DNA from: Mycolicibacterium vulneris
GTDB lineage: Bacteria > Actinomycetota > Actinomycetes > Mycobacteriales > Mycobacteriaceae
Assembly: GCF_002104765.1 (NCBI RefSeq)
Contig: NZ_NCXM01000031.1
Span: forward strand, 1 to 64,000
Reading direction: 5' to 3'
DNA length: 64,000 nt
Under the pieces are notes generated by a model, which did no database searches, was not told where the DNA came from, and was given only the letters and a program-made list of their open reading frames with translations. Positions 7,725 to 15,010 of the stretch are shown here, in pieces (the stretch's first letter is position 1; every line of letters starts with the position of its first letter). A program made the translations under genes and the position numbers.

Positions 7725-9131
7725 ATGCGACACGTGCACGCGTTCGGCGACGATGCCCTTGGCGACCTGGACGCGGTCGGCCTGGCCGATGCGTTGAAGT
7801 CCGGCCAGATCGGCAGGGCCGAGGTGGTCGAGGCCGCGATCGCCCGCACCGAGGCCGTCGACCCGCTGCTGAACGGGTTGGCGTACGCCGCTTTCGAGCA
7901 AGCGCGGGCGGCCGCGGCGGACCCGCCGAGCGGTTACTTCGCTGGCGTCCCCACTTTCATCAAGGACAACGTCGACGTCGCCGGGCAGCCCACGATGCAC
8001 GGCACCGACGCGTGGACGAGCCGGAATGCCGTCGCGGACAGCGTCTTCACCGAACTGTTCCTGGCCACCGGCCTGGCGTCGGTGGGCAAGACGCAATTGT
8101 CCGAGTTCGGGTTCAGCGCGTCGGCCGAGCATCCGCGGCTGGGTCCGGTCCGCAACCCGTGGGACACCGACTACACCGCCGGAGCATCGTCGTCGGGTTC
8201 GGGCGCGTTCGTCGCCGCCGGTGTGGTGCCCATGGCGCACGCCAACGACGGCGGCGGTTCGATCCGGATTCCGGCCGCCTGCAACGGGTTGGTCGGGCTC
8301 AAACCCTCGCGTGGGCGGCTGCCGCTGGACCCGACGCTGCGCCGGATGCCGGTCGGCGTCGTCGCAAACGGGGTGGTGAGCCGTTCGGTGCGCGACACCG
8401 CGGCCTTCTACCGCGAGGCCGAGCGGATTTGGCGCAACCCCAAACTGGCGCCCATCGGGGACGTCAGCGCGCCCGGCCGGCAGCGGTTGCGGATCGCGGT
8501 GCTGACCCGGTCGATACAGCGTGAAAGCAGTGCTCAGGTGCGGGAGTTGACGCTGAAGGCCGCCGGCCTGCTCGAGGAGCTGGGCCACCGCGTCGAACAC
8601 ATCGACGAGCCCCCGGTCGCCGCCAGCTTCGTCGACGACTTCGTTATGTACTGGGGATTTCTGGCGCTGGCCCAGGTGCGCGGCGGCCGCCACATGTTCG
8701 GCGCGACGTTCGATCGCAGCAAGCTGGACAGCCTGACCCTGGGCCTGCTGCGGCACACCAGCCGCAACATCCACCGCCTCCCGATGGCGATCGTGCGCCT
8801 GCGGCGGGCGCGCAGGCGCACCGCGCGGTTCTTCCGCACCTACGACGCGGTGCTCACGCCGACGCTCGCCGACGAGACGCCCCGCATCGGATTCTTGGCG
8901 CCCACCGATTACCAGCAGGTGATCAGCCGGCTGATCGACTGGGTCTCGTTCACCCCGCTGCACAACGTCACCGGCGAGCCCGCCATCTCGCTGCCGCTGG
9001 CGCAGTCCGCCGACGGTATGCCGGTGGGCATGATGCTGTCGGCCGACGTGGGCCAGGAGGCGCTGCTGCTCGAATTGGCCTATGAGCTCGAAGAAGCCCA
9101 GCCGTGGGCGCGCATCCACGCCGCCGGGTAA
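7725..9131 (+). CDS. Amidase signature family hydrolase
   Basis: A 468-residue amidase-signature enzyme at the position of M. tuberculosis amiC (Rv2888c). The Ser-cisSer-Lys triad is visible: K80 (TFIKDNVDVAG), cis-Ser S155 (GASSSGSG) and nucleophile S179 (DGGGSIRIPAACNG). The 24-residue spacing between the serines is typical. Such enzymes hydrolyse aliphatic or aromatic amides in the cytoplasm; the substrate cannot be told from sequence. It is not GatA, because the lineage signature and gatB/gatC neighbours are missing. There is no clear ribosome-binding site before the ATG. Confidence 0.88.
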   Translation: MRHVHAFGDDALGDLDAVGLADALKSGQIGRAEVVEAAIARTEAVDPLLNGLAYAAFEQARAAAADPPSGYFAGVPTFIKDNVDVAGQPTMHGTDAWTSRNAVADSVFTELFLATGLASVGKTQLSEFGFSASAEHPRLGPVRNPWDTDYTAGASSSGSGAFVAAGVVPMAHANDGGGSIRIPAACNGLVGLKPSRGRLPLDPTLRRMPVGVVANGVVSRSVRDTAAFYREAERIWRNPKLAPIGDVSAPGRQRLRIAVLTRSIQRESSAQVRELTLKAAGLLEELGHRVEHIDEPPVAASFVDDFVMYWGFLALAQVRGGRHMFGATFDRSKLDSLTLGLLRHTSRNIHRLPMAIVRLRRARRRTARFFRTYDAVLTPTLADETPRIGFLAPTDYQQVISRLIDWVSFTPLHNVTGEPAISLPLAQSADGMPVGMMLSADVGQEALLLELAYELEEAQPWARIHAAG

Positions 9132-9155
9132 CCAGACTGAGGGGCGCGCTCGCGG

Positions 9156-9575
9156 CTAGTCGGAGCCGAGTTTCTCGAGCATCTTTTTGAATTCGCGCTG
9201 CTGAGGTTCGGTGAGCTTGGCCAGGATGCGGGCGTCGGCGCCGCGGACCGCGACTTCGGCGCGCTTGAGCAGGGCGCGGCCCTGTCCGGTCAGGTTGGCC
9301 GGGAGCGCGCGCCCCGAGGACACCGACGACGGGCGTGCCACCGCCCCGACCTCTTCGAGCTTGCGCAGCACCGTGTTCATCGCCTGCGGAGTGACGTTGG
9401 TGTGGCGGGACAGCTCGGCGCTCGACATGCCTGGGAACATCGAAAGTATGCGCAGGCAAACGAATTCGGGCAGGGTCAGGCCCAGCGGACCCAGCGCGGT
9501 GGCGACTTCCGGTCGCAGCACCGCCCCCACCCGATAGAGCAGATAACCCAGCGGAGCATCGTCGGCCTGAATCAT
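9156..9575 (-). CDS. MarR family transcriptional regulator
   Basis: A winged-helix repressor close to Rv2887 in both sequence and position. The body (LGYLLYRVGAVLRPEV, VTPQAMNTVLRKLEE as recognition helix, SSGRALPANLT wing) is intact to the conserved end KKMLEKLGSD. I start it at the ATG at 9575 (MIQADDAPLG), which matches the M. tuberculosis N-terminus, rather than at 9617, which would add 14 residues translated through the operator palindrome. The family senses small aromatic ligands and often represses itself and efflux or detoxification genes. It is divergent from the chaB-like gene. Confidence 0.85.
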   Translation of the reverse strand: MIQADDAPLGYLLYRVGAVLRPEVATALGPLGLTLPEFVCLRILSMFPGMSSAELSRHTNVTPQAMNTVLRKLEEVGAVARPSSVSSGRALPANLTGQGRALLKRAEVAVRGADARILAKLTEPQQREFKKMLEKLGSD

Positions 9576-9592
9576 GTCAACGATATTGACAT
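9574..9592. promoter_or_regulatory. Palindromic operator overlapping the marR start codon
   Basis: ATGTCAA-CGATA-TTGACAT is a perfect 7-bp inverted repeat with a 5-bp centre, a typical MarR dimer site. It begins at the first bases of the regulator's own start codon, so binding should block both polymerase and translation initiation. Confidence 0.7.
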
Positions 9593-9629
9593 ACTTTCGC
9601 CGGGCCGTTGCGCACATTGTTCAGACCGT

Positions 9630-9668
9630 GGTTGTCCGCGCCGCAACGGGGTAACCGACCGGTTACCC
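9630..9668 (+). promoter_or_regulatory. Possible SigF-type promoter and inverted repeat before chaB-like gene
   Basis: GGTTG (9630-9634) and GGGTAA (9649-9654) lie at the spacing of mycobacterial SigF promoters. The -10 element is also the left arm of a perfect inverted repeat, GGGTAACC-GACC-GGTTACCC (9649-9668). Either a stress sigma-factor promoter or a regulator site is plausible. The ribosome-binding site GAGGAGG follows at 9686-9692. Confidence 0.4.
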
Positions 9669-9696
9669 GCAGCGTTGCGGCACACGAGGAGGTTCG

Positions 9697-10110
9697 ATGC
9701 CGAAGACGACGAAAGGCGGCGCGGCGAAGAAGAGCGAATTGCCCAGCACTCTGCAACGTTCCAGCGCCAAGGCCCAACGGACATTCGCGAAAACCCACGA
9801 CGCGGCCGCCGACGAGTACGGCAGCGAGGAGCGCGCCCACCGAGTCGCCTACGCCGCCGTCAAGCACAGTTTCGAAAAGGTCGGCGACCATTGGGAGGCC
9901 AAGGACGAGAAGGGCCCATCCGACGAGCGGGCCGAGAGGGGTGGTCTGCGGCCAACCGGGGAGTCGGCCGAGGGCGTCGACGCCAACGCCAGCAAGAAGC
10001 ACCTGCTGGACCTGGCCCGCCGCCTCGGCATCGCCGGCCGGTCCACCATGAACAAGTCGGAGTTAGTCGAAGCGATCAAGAAGCACAACCGCCGGGTGCG
10101 GGGTCGCTGA
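9697..10110 (+). CDS. ChaB domain protein with C-terminal Rho_N/SAP-like motif
   Basis: A basic 137-residue protein. Residues 13-75 form a ChaB domain (SELPSTLQRSSAKAQRTFAK, then the HRVAYAAVKHSFEKVGDHWE block). Residues 98-130 form a helix-extended-helix Rho_N/SAP-like motif (KKHLLDLARRLGI, STMNKSELVEAIKKHNR) expected to bind nucleic acid. ChaB proteins are small stress-linked proteins of unclear biochemical role; the old link to cation transport comes from the E. coli chaA neighbour. Strong GAGGAGG ribosome-binding site. A nearby SigF-like promoter fits stress expression, by inference. Confidence 0.8.
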   Translation: MPKTTKGGAAKKSELPSTLQRSSAKAQRTFAKTHDAAADEYGSEERAHRVAYAAVKHSFEKVGDHWEAKDEKGPSDERAERGGLRPTGESAEGVDANASKKHLLDLARRLGIAGRSTMNKSELVEAIKKHNRRVRGR

Positions 10111-10131
10111 GGCGGGTGCGGGGTCGCTGAG
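10093..10131 (+). repeat. 20-bp tandem duplication spanning a stop codon
   Basis: CGGGTGCGGGGTCGCTGAG occurs at 10093-10111 and again at 10113-10131. The first copy ends the ChaB-like gene and carries its stop; the second lies just outside. This is a recent slippage-type duplication. Confidence 0.8.
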
Positions 10132-10447
10132 GGCCGCATAGCACGGCGAAACCGGTGCCGGCCGCGCAGCTTTCGGCTCGCCGGCCGCCTCCGGCATTTC
10201 CGTGGCGGGGGCGGTTTAGACGCCGGGTTACCGGGCACCCCGGCCTCCCATAGTTGCGTCCACTACTCCCAGCTAACTTCGCCAGTGCCTCAGCGATGTG
10301 GACTTCCCGGTGAACTAAGAAGACCTGCTCAGTGCGGCCGAGCGCAATGGGTGCGACGGCCACCACCATCCGCGCCCAGAACCCGATCGTCGACGAGTTG
10401 GGCGAAAATCGGGGCGCGTGAGTACCGCTGCGGGATAACGGCTTTGG
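10132..10447. other. Intergenic stretch without a supported gene
   Basis: About 316 bp between the chaB-like gene and the convergent SDR gene. Short open frames exist on both strands (for example minus strand 10076-10369), but none has a ribosome-binding site, a family motif or consistent codon bias. I see no terminator hairpin of note. Confidence 0.4.
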
Positions 10448-11287
10448 TTAGAGGATCGGTCTTCCGCCGGTCACAGCCACCCGCGCCCCGGAGATATAGC
10501 TCGCATCGTCGGAGGCCAACAACACGTAGACCGGCGCGAGTTCGGCCGGCTGCCCGGCGCGACCCAGCGGCACGTTGTCGCCGAAGGATTCCACGCTCTC
10601 CGGCGGCATGGTCGACGGGATCAACGGCGTCCATATCGGCCCAGGTGCCACACTGTTGACGCGAATGCCTTTGTCGCCCAACAGTTGGGCCAGGCTGGCC
10701 GAGAAGTTGGCGATGGCCGCCTTCGTCGCCGCATACGGCGCCAGGGTGGGATTGGGTGTATCGGAATTGACCGACGAGCTGCCGATGATCGACGAGCCGG
10801 GTCTCATGTGCGGCACGGCCGCCTTCGCGAGGTAGAAATAAGCGCCGATATTGAGGCGGAACGTGTACTCCCACTCCTCGTCACTGATCTCGTCGAGGCT
10901 TTTGTGCATCATCTGGTAGGCGGAGTTGTTGACCAGGATGTCCACTCCACCCAATTCCTGCACCGCTCGGTCGACGACCGCGCGGCAGTGCGCGGGGTCG
11001 GAGAGGTCGCCGGGTACCAGTACGCATTTGCGGCCGGCGTTGGTGACGTAGCGGGCGACTTCGCGCGCGTCGTCGTCCTCGTTGAGGTAGGCGATCAAAA
11101 CGTCGGCGCCCTCCCGTGCGAACGCGATCGCGACCGCACGCCCGATGCCGCTGTCCCCGCCGGTGATGATCGCCTTTTTGCCCACCAGTTTTCCCGAGCC
11201 CTGGTAACTGTTTTCACCACAGTCCGGAATAGAGTCCATCTGCGCCTGCACGCCGGGGACGGATTGTTGTTGCGCCACAAAGCCCAT
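10448..11287 (-). CDS. Short-chain dehydrogenase, YhxC/YghA (general stress) type
   Basis: A 279-residue SDR with the long N-terminal extension of the YghA/YhxC/Gsp39 group. Visible: TGGDSGIGRAVA (cofactor loop), DLSD, NNSAYQ, catalytic Ser in IIGSSSVNS, YAATKAA with catalytic Tyr and Lys, and NSVAPGPIWTPL. The family reduces small carbonyls with NAD(P)H; substrate is unknown. GGAGGAAATC in front of the ATG is a strong ribosome-binding site. It is part of a run of stress-related genes that M. tuberculosis lacks at this place. Confidence 0.88.
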   Translation of the reverse strand: MGFVAQQQSVPGVQAQMDSIPDCGENSYQGSGKLVGKKAIITGGDSGIGRAVAIAFAREGADVLIAYLNEDDDAREVARYVTNAGRKCVLVPGDLSDPAHCRAVVDRAVQELGGVDILVNNSAYQMMHKSLDEISDEEWEYTFRLNIGAYFYLAKAAVPHMRPGSSIIGSSSVNSDTPNPTLAPYAATKAAIANFSASLAQLLGDKGIRVNSVAPGPIWTPLIPSTMPPESVESFGDNVPLGRAGQPAELAPVYVLLASDDASYISGARVAVTGGRPIL

Positions 11288-11366
11288 GTGATTTCCTCCA
11301 CGGATTGATCTGGTGATTCACAACCCGGACGAGCCGGGCAAGTGGCCGGCTTTTCCGGTCAGCGCT

Positions 11367-11636
11367 TTACGATTCGCGCGGCGCCGGCCCGGCCGTCCGG
11401 ACATCCGGGTCGTCGTCGGCCGGCGGTTCCGGGTCGCGCCATTCCTCGCTGCGGCTGGAACGATTACCGTGAACCGTGCCTTCCAATTCTTCCTTGAGCG
11501 CGTCGTCGTCGCGTGCCCCGTGGTTGGAGTTTTCCGCGTTCCACCTGACTGCCCCCCTTTGCGACTGTTCGGCTCGCCCACCCTGACATGCCGATTGCCA
11601 GGTGACGGCCTCAGCGCACCGACTACCCGCCAGCAC
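11367..11636 (-). CDS. Small acidic conserved protein, start uncertain
   Basis: The C-terminal half of this frame has a pattern seen in a small actinobacterial family: RDDDALKEELEG, then a GNR-SRSEEWRDPEPPADDDPD block, acidic with few hydrophobic residues and no predicted fold. That supports coding on the minus strand over the plus-strand frame of similar length. The 5' end is weak: no ATG is near the conserved part. I place the start at a GTG at 11636 (89 residues), but the real start could be further in or disrupted. Function unknown. Confidence 0.5.
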   Translation of the reverse strand: MLAGSRCAEAVTWQSACQGGRAEQSQRGAVRWNAENSNHGARDDDALKEELEGTVHGNRSSRSEEWRDPEPPADDDPDVRTAGPAPRES

Positions 11637-11853
11637 GCCACCTAATCGCGACGGCCGACTGTGAGTATTGGTACAGGTGTTATCCACTGGTGCGAAAGAT
11701 GCTGTCCAAGAATGCAATCCCATTTCGGGGGCTAACCGGGCGATATAGGCGCTTCGCGGCCGCAAATGTTTAAAGCGGTAGTCGGCTGGCTATTTGCTGC
11801 ATATAAATGTCTGCCCTTCGGGGGGCAATTGTTCTACACGAAAGGAATGAACA

Positions 11854-12399
11854 ATGAAGGTCACCAAGATCGCTGCGACAGCTGCCGCTGCCGGGGGTAT
11901 AGCGGTGGCAAGTGTTTTCGCGGCGACGCCCGCATCTGCCGCGCCCAACATTCAGGGCTTCGGCACCAGCGAGCAACTCGTCGACGGGCCGCTGGTCACC
12001 AACTACACGGTGAGCAACTTGCAGCCCAGCAACGTCGCCATCCCCGGCTACACGCCGAAGGGGACGCTGTACCAGGCTGACATCACCGCCAGGTCGGACG
12101 GCGGCCTCGTCACCCCGATGGTCAACGACTTCATCGCCCGCGGCCCCAACGGCCAGAACTACCGGGTGATCGACAAGGTCGGGGTCCCGAACGGGCTCAA
12201 CCCCGCGCCGATCGCGCAGGGCAACGAGTCGACCGGCACGCTGTACTTCGACGTGACCGGTGCGCCCCCGAACGGCGTCGTCTACAACGACGGGATGCAG
12301 GACATCCTGATGTGGACGTCCAACGTGGAGGGTGGATCGGCGCCCGCCGCGCCGAATAGCCCGGCACCGGGTGCTCCGCCTGCGCCGGCACACACCTAA
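11854..12399 (+). CDS. Secreted MPT63-like immunogenic protein (DUF1942)
   Basis: A 181-residue exported protein. An N-terminal signal peptide ends near TPASAAP. The mature part matches the MPT63 beta-sandwich: NYTVSNLQPSNVAIPGY, VTPMVNDFIARGPNGQNYRV, IPQG-like AQGNESTGTLYFDVTG and the end NDGMQDILMW. It has an extra Pro/Ala-rich tail of about 25 residues (PAAPNSPAPGAPPAPAHT) absent from M. tuberculosis MPT63. MPT63 proteins are abundant, secreted and antigenic in mycobacteria, with no known enzymatic role. AAAGGAA ribosome-binding site before ATG. A strong hairpin follows the stop. Confidence 0.9.
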   Translation: MKVTKIAATAAAAGGIAVASVFAATPASAAPNIQGFGTSEQLVDGPLVTNYTVSNLQPSNVAIPGYTPKGTLYQADITARSDGGLVTPMVNDFIARGPNGQNYRVIDKVGVPNGLNPAPIAQGNESTGTLYFDVTGAPPNGVVYNDGMQDILMWTSNVEGGSAPAAPNSPAPGAPPAPAHT

Positions 12400-12409
12400 A
12401 CCGGCCGTA

Positions 12410-12447
12410 AAATCTCCCCGCGCCACGCACGTGGTGCGGGGAGATTT
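12410..12447 (+). terminator. Strong stem-loop terminator after the MPT63-like gene
   Basis: AAATCTCCCCGC (12410-12421) pairs exactly with GCGGGGAGATTT (12436-12447). The helix continues inward as G-U, CCAC/GTGG to a GCAC tetraloop, giving a 17-bp stem that closes on an A/U-rich base. It begins 11 bp past the stop codon. Confidence 0.8.
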
Positions 12448-12481
12448 ACATCTGGACGAATCGTAAGCGCCCGAATCGGGT

Positions 12482-13432
12482 ATGCGCTACGGCATGAGTA
12501 ACCCGGATCACAGACCGGCGCCGGTACGCGCTCAAGCGCAGCGGCACGCCGAAGAGGCCCGCGAGGCAATGGAAGAACGACGCAGCAAGCAGAGCGGCGG
12601 GCTGAGCGGTTGGGTGGCCGAACGCGCCGCGAAGTGGGATCTCTCCGGCCAGGACGAGACCGCCCTGCAGCGACAGAAGTATCTGTGGAATGTGCTGGTG
12701 GACTATTGGTTTCGGATGGAGATCGACGGCTGGGAGAACATCCCGGAGTCGCCACCCACGCTGCTGGTGGGGATTCACTCAGGTGCCCCGTTCGTCTGGG
12801 ATGCCTGGACCGTCGGCCTGCAATGGTGGCGGCGGTTCGGCCAGGAGCGCACTCTGCACGGCACGGCCCACGATGCGCTGATGGCAATTCCGTTGTTCGG
12901 AAGGTACTTCCGGTCGATGGGGGTGCTGCCTGCGGCCCCCGACGCCATTGCCACCGCGCTGGCCGAGGGGCGAGACGTGGCGCTGTGGCCCGGTGGGGAA
13001 GTGGACTCGCTGCGCCCATGGACGGAGCGCGACCAGGCCAACCTGGCGGGGCGGACCGGCTTCGTCAAGATGGCGATTCGTGCGGGCGTGCCGATCGTGC
13101 CTATCGCCACAGTTGGCGGAGCCGACGCGATGCCGGTGTTGATCCGGGGCGACCGGCTGTCGAAAGCGCTACGCCTGGACCGCATCCTGCGGCTCAAGGT
13201 GTTTCCGTTGGCCGTCTCGTTGCCGTGGGGGGTCGCGCCGGCGGCGCTGCCGCAGCTGCCCCTGCCGGCCAAGATCAGAACCCGGTTCATGCCCGCCGTC
13301 GAACTCGACAACGATCCCGCGCGGGCCGACGACGACCAATACGTCGACCGCAAATACCACGAGGTGCAAGACGCCATCCAGGAAGGCATGGATGCGCTCG
13401 CGCGCAGGCGCGCCTTCCCGTTGTTCGGCTAG
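12482..13432 (+). CDS. PlsC-type lysophospholipid acyltransferase family protein
   Basis: A 316-residue acyltransferase of the PlsC/LPLAT superfamily. A charged N-terminus (about residues 1-60) precedes the domain. The usual H-x4-D motif is stretched: VGIHSGAPFVWDAWTV has His and Asp eight residues apart. The second block is ALWPGGEVDSLRPW, and IVPIATVGGADAMPV is the third. Members transfer acyl chains from acyl-CoA or ACP to glycerolipids at the membrane; the altered first motif makes the exact reaction uncertain. ATG 12482 and 12494 (MSNPDHRP) are both possible starts; neither has a good ribosome-binding site. Confidence 0.75.
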   Translation: MRYGMSNPDHRPAPVRAQAQRHAEEAREAMEERRSKQSGGLSGWVAERAAKWDLSGQDETALQRQKYLWNVLVDYWFRMEIDGWENIPESPPTLLVGIHSGAPFVWDAWTVGLQWWRRFGQERTLHGTAHDALMAIPLFGRYFRSMGVLPAAPDAIATALAEGRDVALWPGGEVDSLRPWTERDQANLAGRTGFVKMAIRAGVPIVPIATVGGADAMPVLIRGDRLSKALRLDRILRLKVFPLAVSLPWGVAPAALPQLPLPAKIRTRFMPAVELDNDPARADDDQYVDRKYHEVQDAIQEGMDALARRRAFPLFG

Positions 13433-13463
13433 CGGGTCACCAAAAGCTTTGTGGCTAAAGGTG

Positions 13464-14219
13464 TCAGGTCTCGGAGACCTGTGGATCCGGGCGACCCGGC
13501 GCGGGCGTTGTGGCCGAGGTCCAGATCGGAGTCAGCGTCGAGCCGGCGGCGACCCATTCCGGTTGCGGCGGCGCCGCCGCCCGGTAGCCGACGCCACGGA
13601 CGGTGTCCACCAGGAACTGGTGGCGGGTGCCCAGCTTTGCGCGCAGCCGCCGAATGTGCACGTCGACCGTGCGGACCTTGCCGGCGCTGTCGTGGCCCCA
13701 CGCCTCCCGCATCAATCGGGTCCGGGTGAATGCCTGACCTGGATGCTGCACAAGGAAATTCAGTAATTTGAACTCGGTGAGGGTCAGGCCCAGGTCGTTG
13801 CCGTCCAGCGTCGCGGTGAATCTGGCCGGCTGCAGCAGGAGGTCGCCGAATTTCAGCGTGCCGTCGACCACGCCGCGCCGTCGTCCGATGGCAAGGCGCA
13901 TCCGTGCCTGCAGTTCTTCGGCTCCGGTGCCGGGCAGCATCACGTCATCGAAATTGCAGTCGACATCGACGGACGCACAATCCGCCGGGGCAACCAGCGC
14001 CACCACCGCGGTGCCGGGGTTGTCGGTCGTCAGTCGATGGCTGATGGCCTGCGCCGCCGCCATATTGCTGCGCGCGTCGATGATCGCGATGTCGGCCGCG
14101 GCGAAATGCCCTTCGGGTTCTGCCGCCAGGGTGATGCGGCGCATCGGCTGCGCGAACGTCGCCAAATCCGGTAGGGCCGACTCGAAATCGTCCTCATCGG
14201 TGAGCACCACTACGTCCAA
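13464..14219 (-). CDS. GlnR-like orphan OmpR-family response regulator
   Basis: A 251-residue winged-helix regulator at the position of Rv2884. The N-terminal receiver-like domain is degenerate (ADIAIIDARSNMAAA keeps one Asp but lacks the usual acidic cluster and conserved Lys), as in GlnR, so phosphorylation is doubtful. The C-terminal OmpR DNA-binding domain is complete: LTLTEFKLLNFLVQHPGQAF, TVDVHIRRLRAKLG, TVRGVGYR. No sensor kinase is adjacent. The TTG at 14219 is chosen because GGAG lies 7 bp upstream; an in-frame codon at 14270 would add 17 residues unlike the family. It converges with the acyltransferase gene. Confidence 0.8.
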   Translation of the reverse strand: MDVVVLTDEDDFESALPDLATFAQPMRRITLAAEPEGHFAAADIAIIDARSNMAAAQAISHRLTTDNPGTAVVALVAPADCASVDVDCNFDDVMLPGTGAEELQARMRLAIGRRRGVVDGTLKFGDLLLQPARFTATLDGNDLGLTLTEFKLLNFLVQHPGQAFTRTRLMREAWGHDSAGKVRTVDVHIRRLRAKLGTRHQFLVDTVRGVGYRAAAPPQPEWVAAGSTLTPIWTSATTPAPGRPDPQVSET

Positions 14220-14381
14220 CGACCATCTCCAAACTCGTGACGTCCCGGCTTCCCCCCGATCCCTAGGCACCTCTGCGGAGATGTCTTACAGCGCTACGCG
14301 TGGGTACCCGCCCTGCTCGAAACTAAGCAAACTCGTTCCGCACACCGACCGAATCGACCTTGAGAATCTTGAGAAAAGCGG

Positions 14382-14413
14382 TGGGCCCGGCCCGTTTCCA
14401 CGGACCGGGCCCA
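14382..14413 (-). terminator. Intrinsic terminator downstream of the CsbD-like gene
   Basis: On the minus strand a 14-bp stem (one G-U pair) with a GGAA tetraloop is followed four bases later by UUUUC. It sits 14 bp beyond the CsbD-like stop codon, so it should end that transcript before it reaches the regulator gene. Confidence 0.8.
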
Positions 14414-14427
14414 TCGACTACACCGTG

Positions 14428-14667
14428 CTACTGGTTGTCTTTCTGGCGCTCTTCGGCGGCCTTGGCGCCACCGCGCGCGGCCTCCGCTTCGGCTTCCTTC
14501 TTCGCCGCGTCGCGCTGCGCGTCGGCCTTGTCCTGCTGCGCCTGGCCCTCACGGGTGAGGTCATCACGACCGGCCACCGCGCCTACGGCCTCCTTGGCCT
14601 TGCCTTTGACGTCCTCGACGACGCCCTTCACAGCTTCGGCAGGTCCCGACTTGTTTTCTTCAGCCAT
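14428..14667 (-). CDS. CsbD-like / microaggregate-binding protein 1 family stress protein
   Basis: A 79-residue, highly charged, helix-forming protein without hydrophobic core (EAVKGVVEDVKGKAKEAVGA, then AQQDKADAQRDAAKKEAEAE). It matches the CsbD / mycobacterial microaggregate-binding protein group, small general-stress proteins of unknown mechanism. The ATG at 14667 is chosen because AGGAGGAG stands before it; a longer frame to 14838 has no ribosome-binding site and no conserved sequence. Its own terminator follows. Confidence 0.8.
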   Translation of the reverse strand: MAEENKSGPAEAVKGVVEDVKGKAKEAVGAVAGRDDLTREGQAQQDKADAQRDAAKKEAEAEAARGGAKAAEERQKDNQ

Positions 14668-15010
14668 GGAAAGTGCTCCTCCTCGTTGGCGTACTGCGAG
14701 CGATTCACGCTCGACGGCGATCGCGAGCGATCGACCCGTCATACGGCGAGGCCGGTCCTTCTTGCTTAAGACCGCATATTTCTGCCGCGTTGATGCGGGT
14801 TCCCATGCCAACCATCGCTCAAACGCGGGCTCGAACAAGCCCGCAGCGCGGGCCTATTCCGGTACCACGAGACTCGAAAATTGGCCCGGCGCGCCAACTA
14901 TGCGCATAATGCACCCCGCCGGCGCCGCATTGTGCTGCGATGAGGCAGGATGTGAAATGCCGTTCCGGGATGGAGATCGCCCGGGATGGCACTCTCATGC
15001 GAGGAGTCTG
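14668..15010. promoter_or_regulatory. Divergent regulatory region between csbD-like gene and pyrH
   Basis: A 343-bp gap without a supported gene. It should hold promoters for both flanking genes. A weak pair, TTGGCC (14881-14886) and CATAAT (14905-14910) with an 18-bp spacer, could serve pyrH. The open frame that runs through from the left into pyrH has no conserved residues before the pyrH start. Confidence 0.35.

Noticed and set aside
9576..9617. Longer N-terminus for the MarR regulator
   Set aside because: It would translate the operator palindrome and adds residues not seen in the M. tuberculosis relative.
10076..10369. Minus-strand frame between the chaB-like gene and the SDR gene
   Set aside because: No ribosome-binding site, no recognised motif, and it overlaps the well-supported end of the chaB-like gene.
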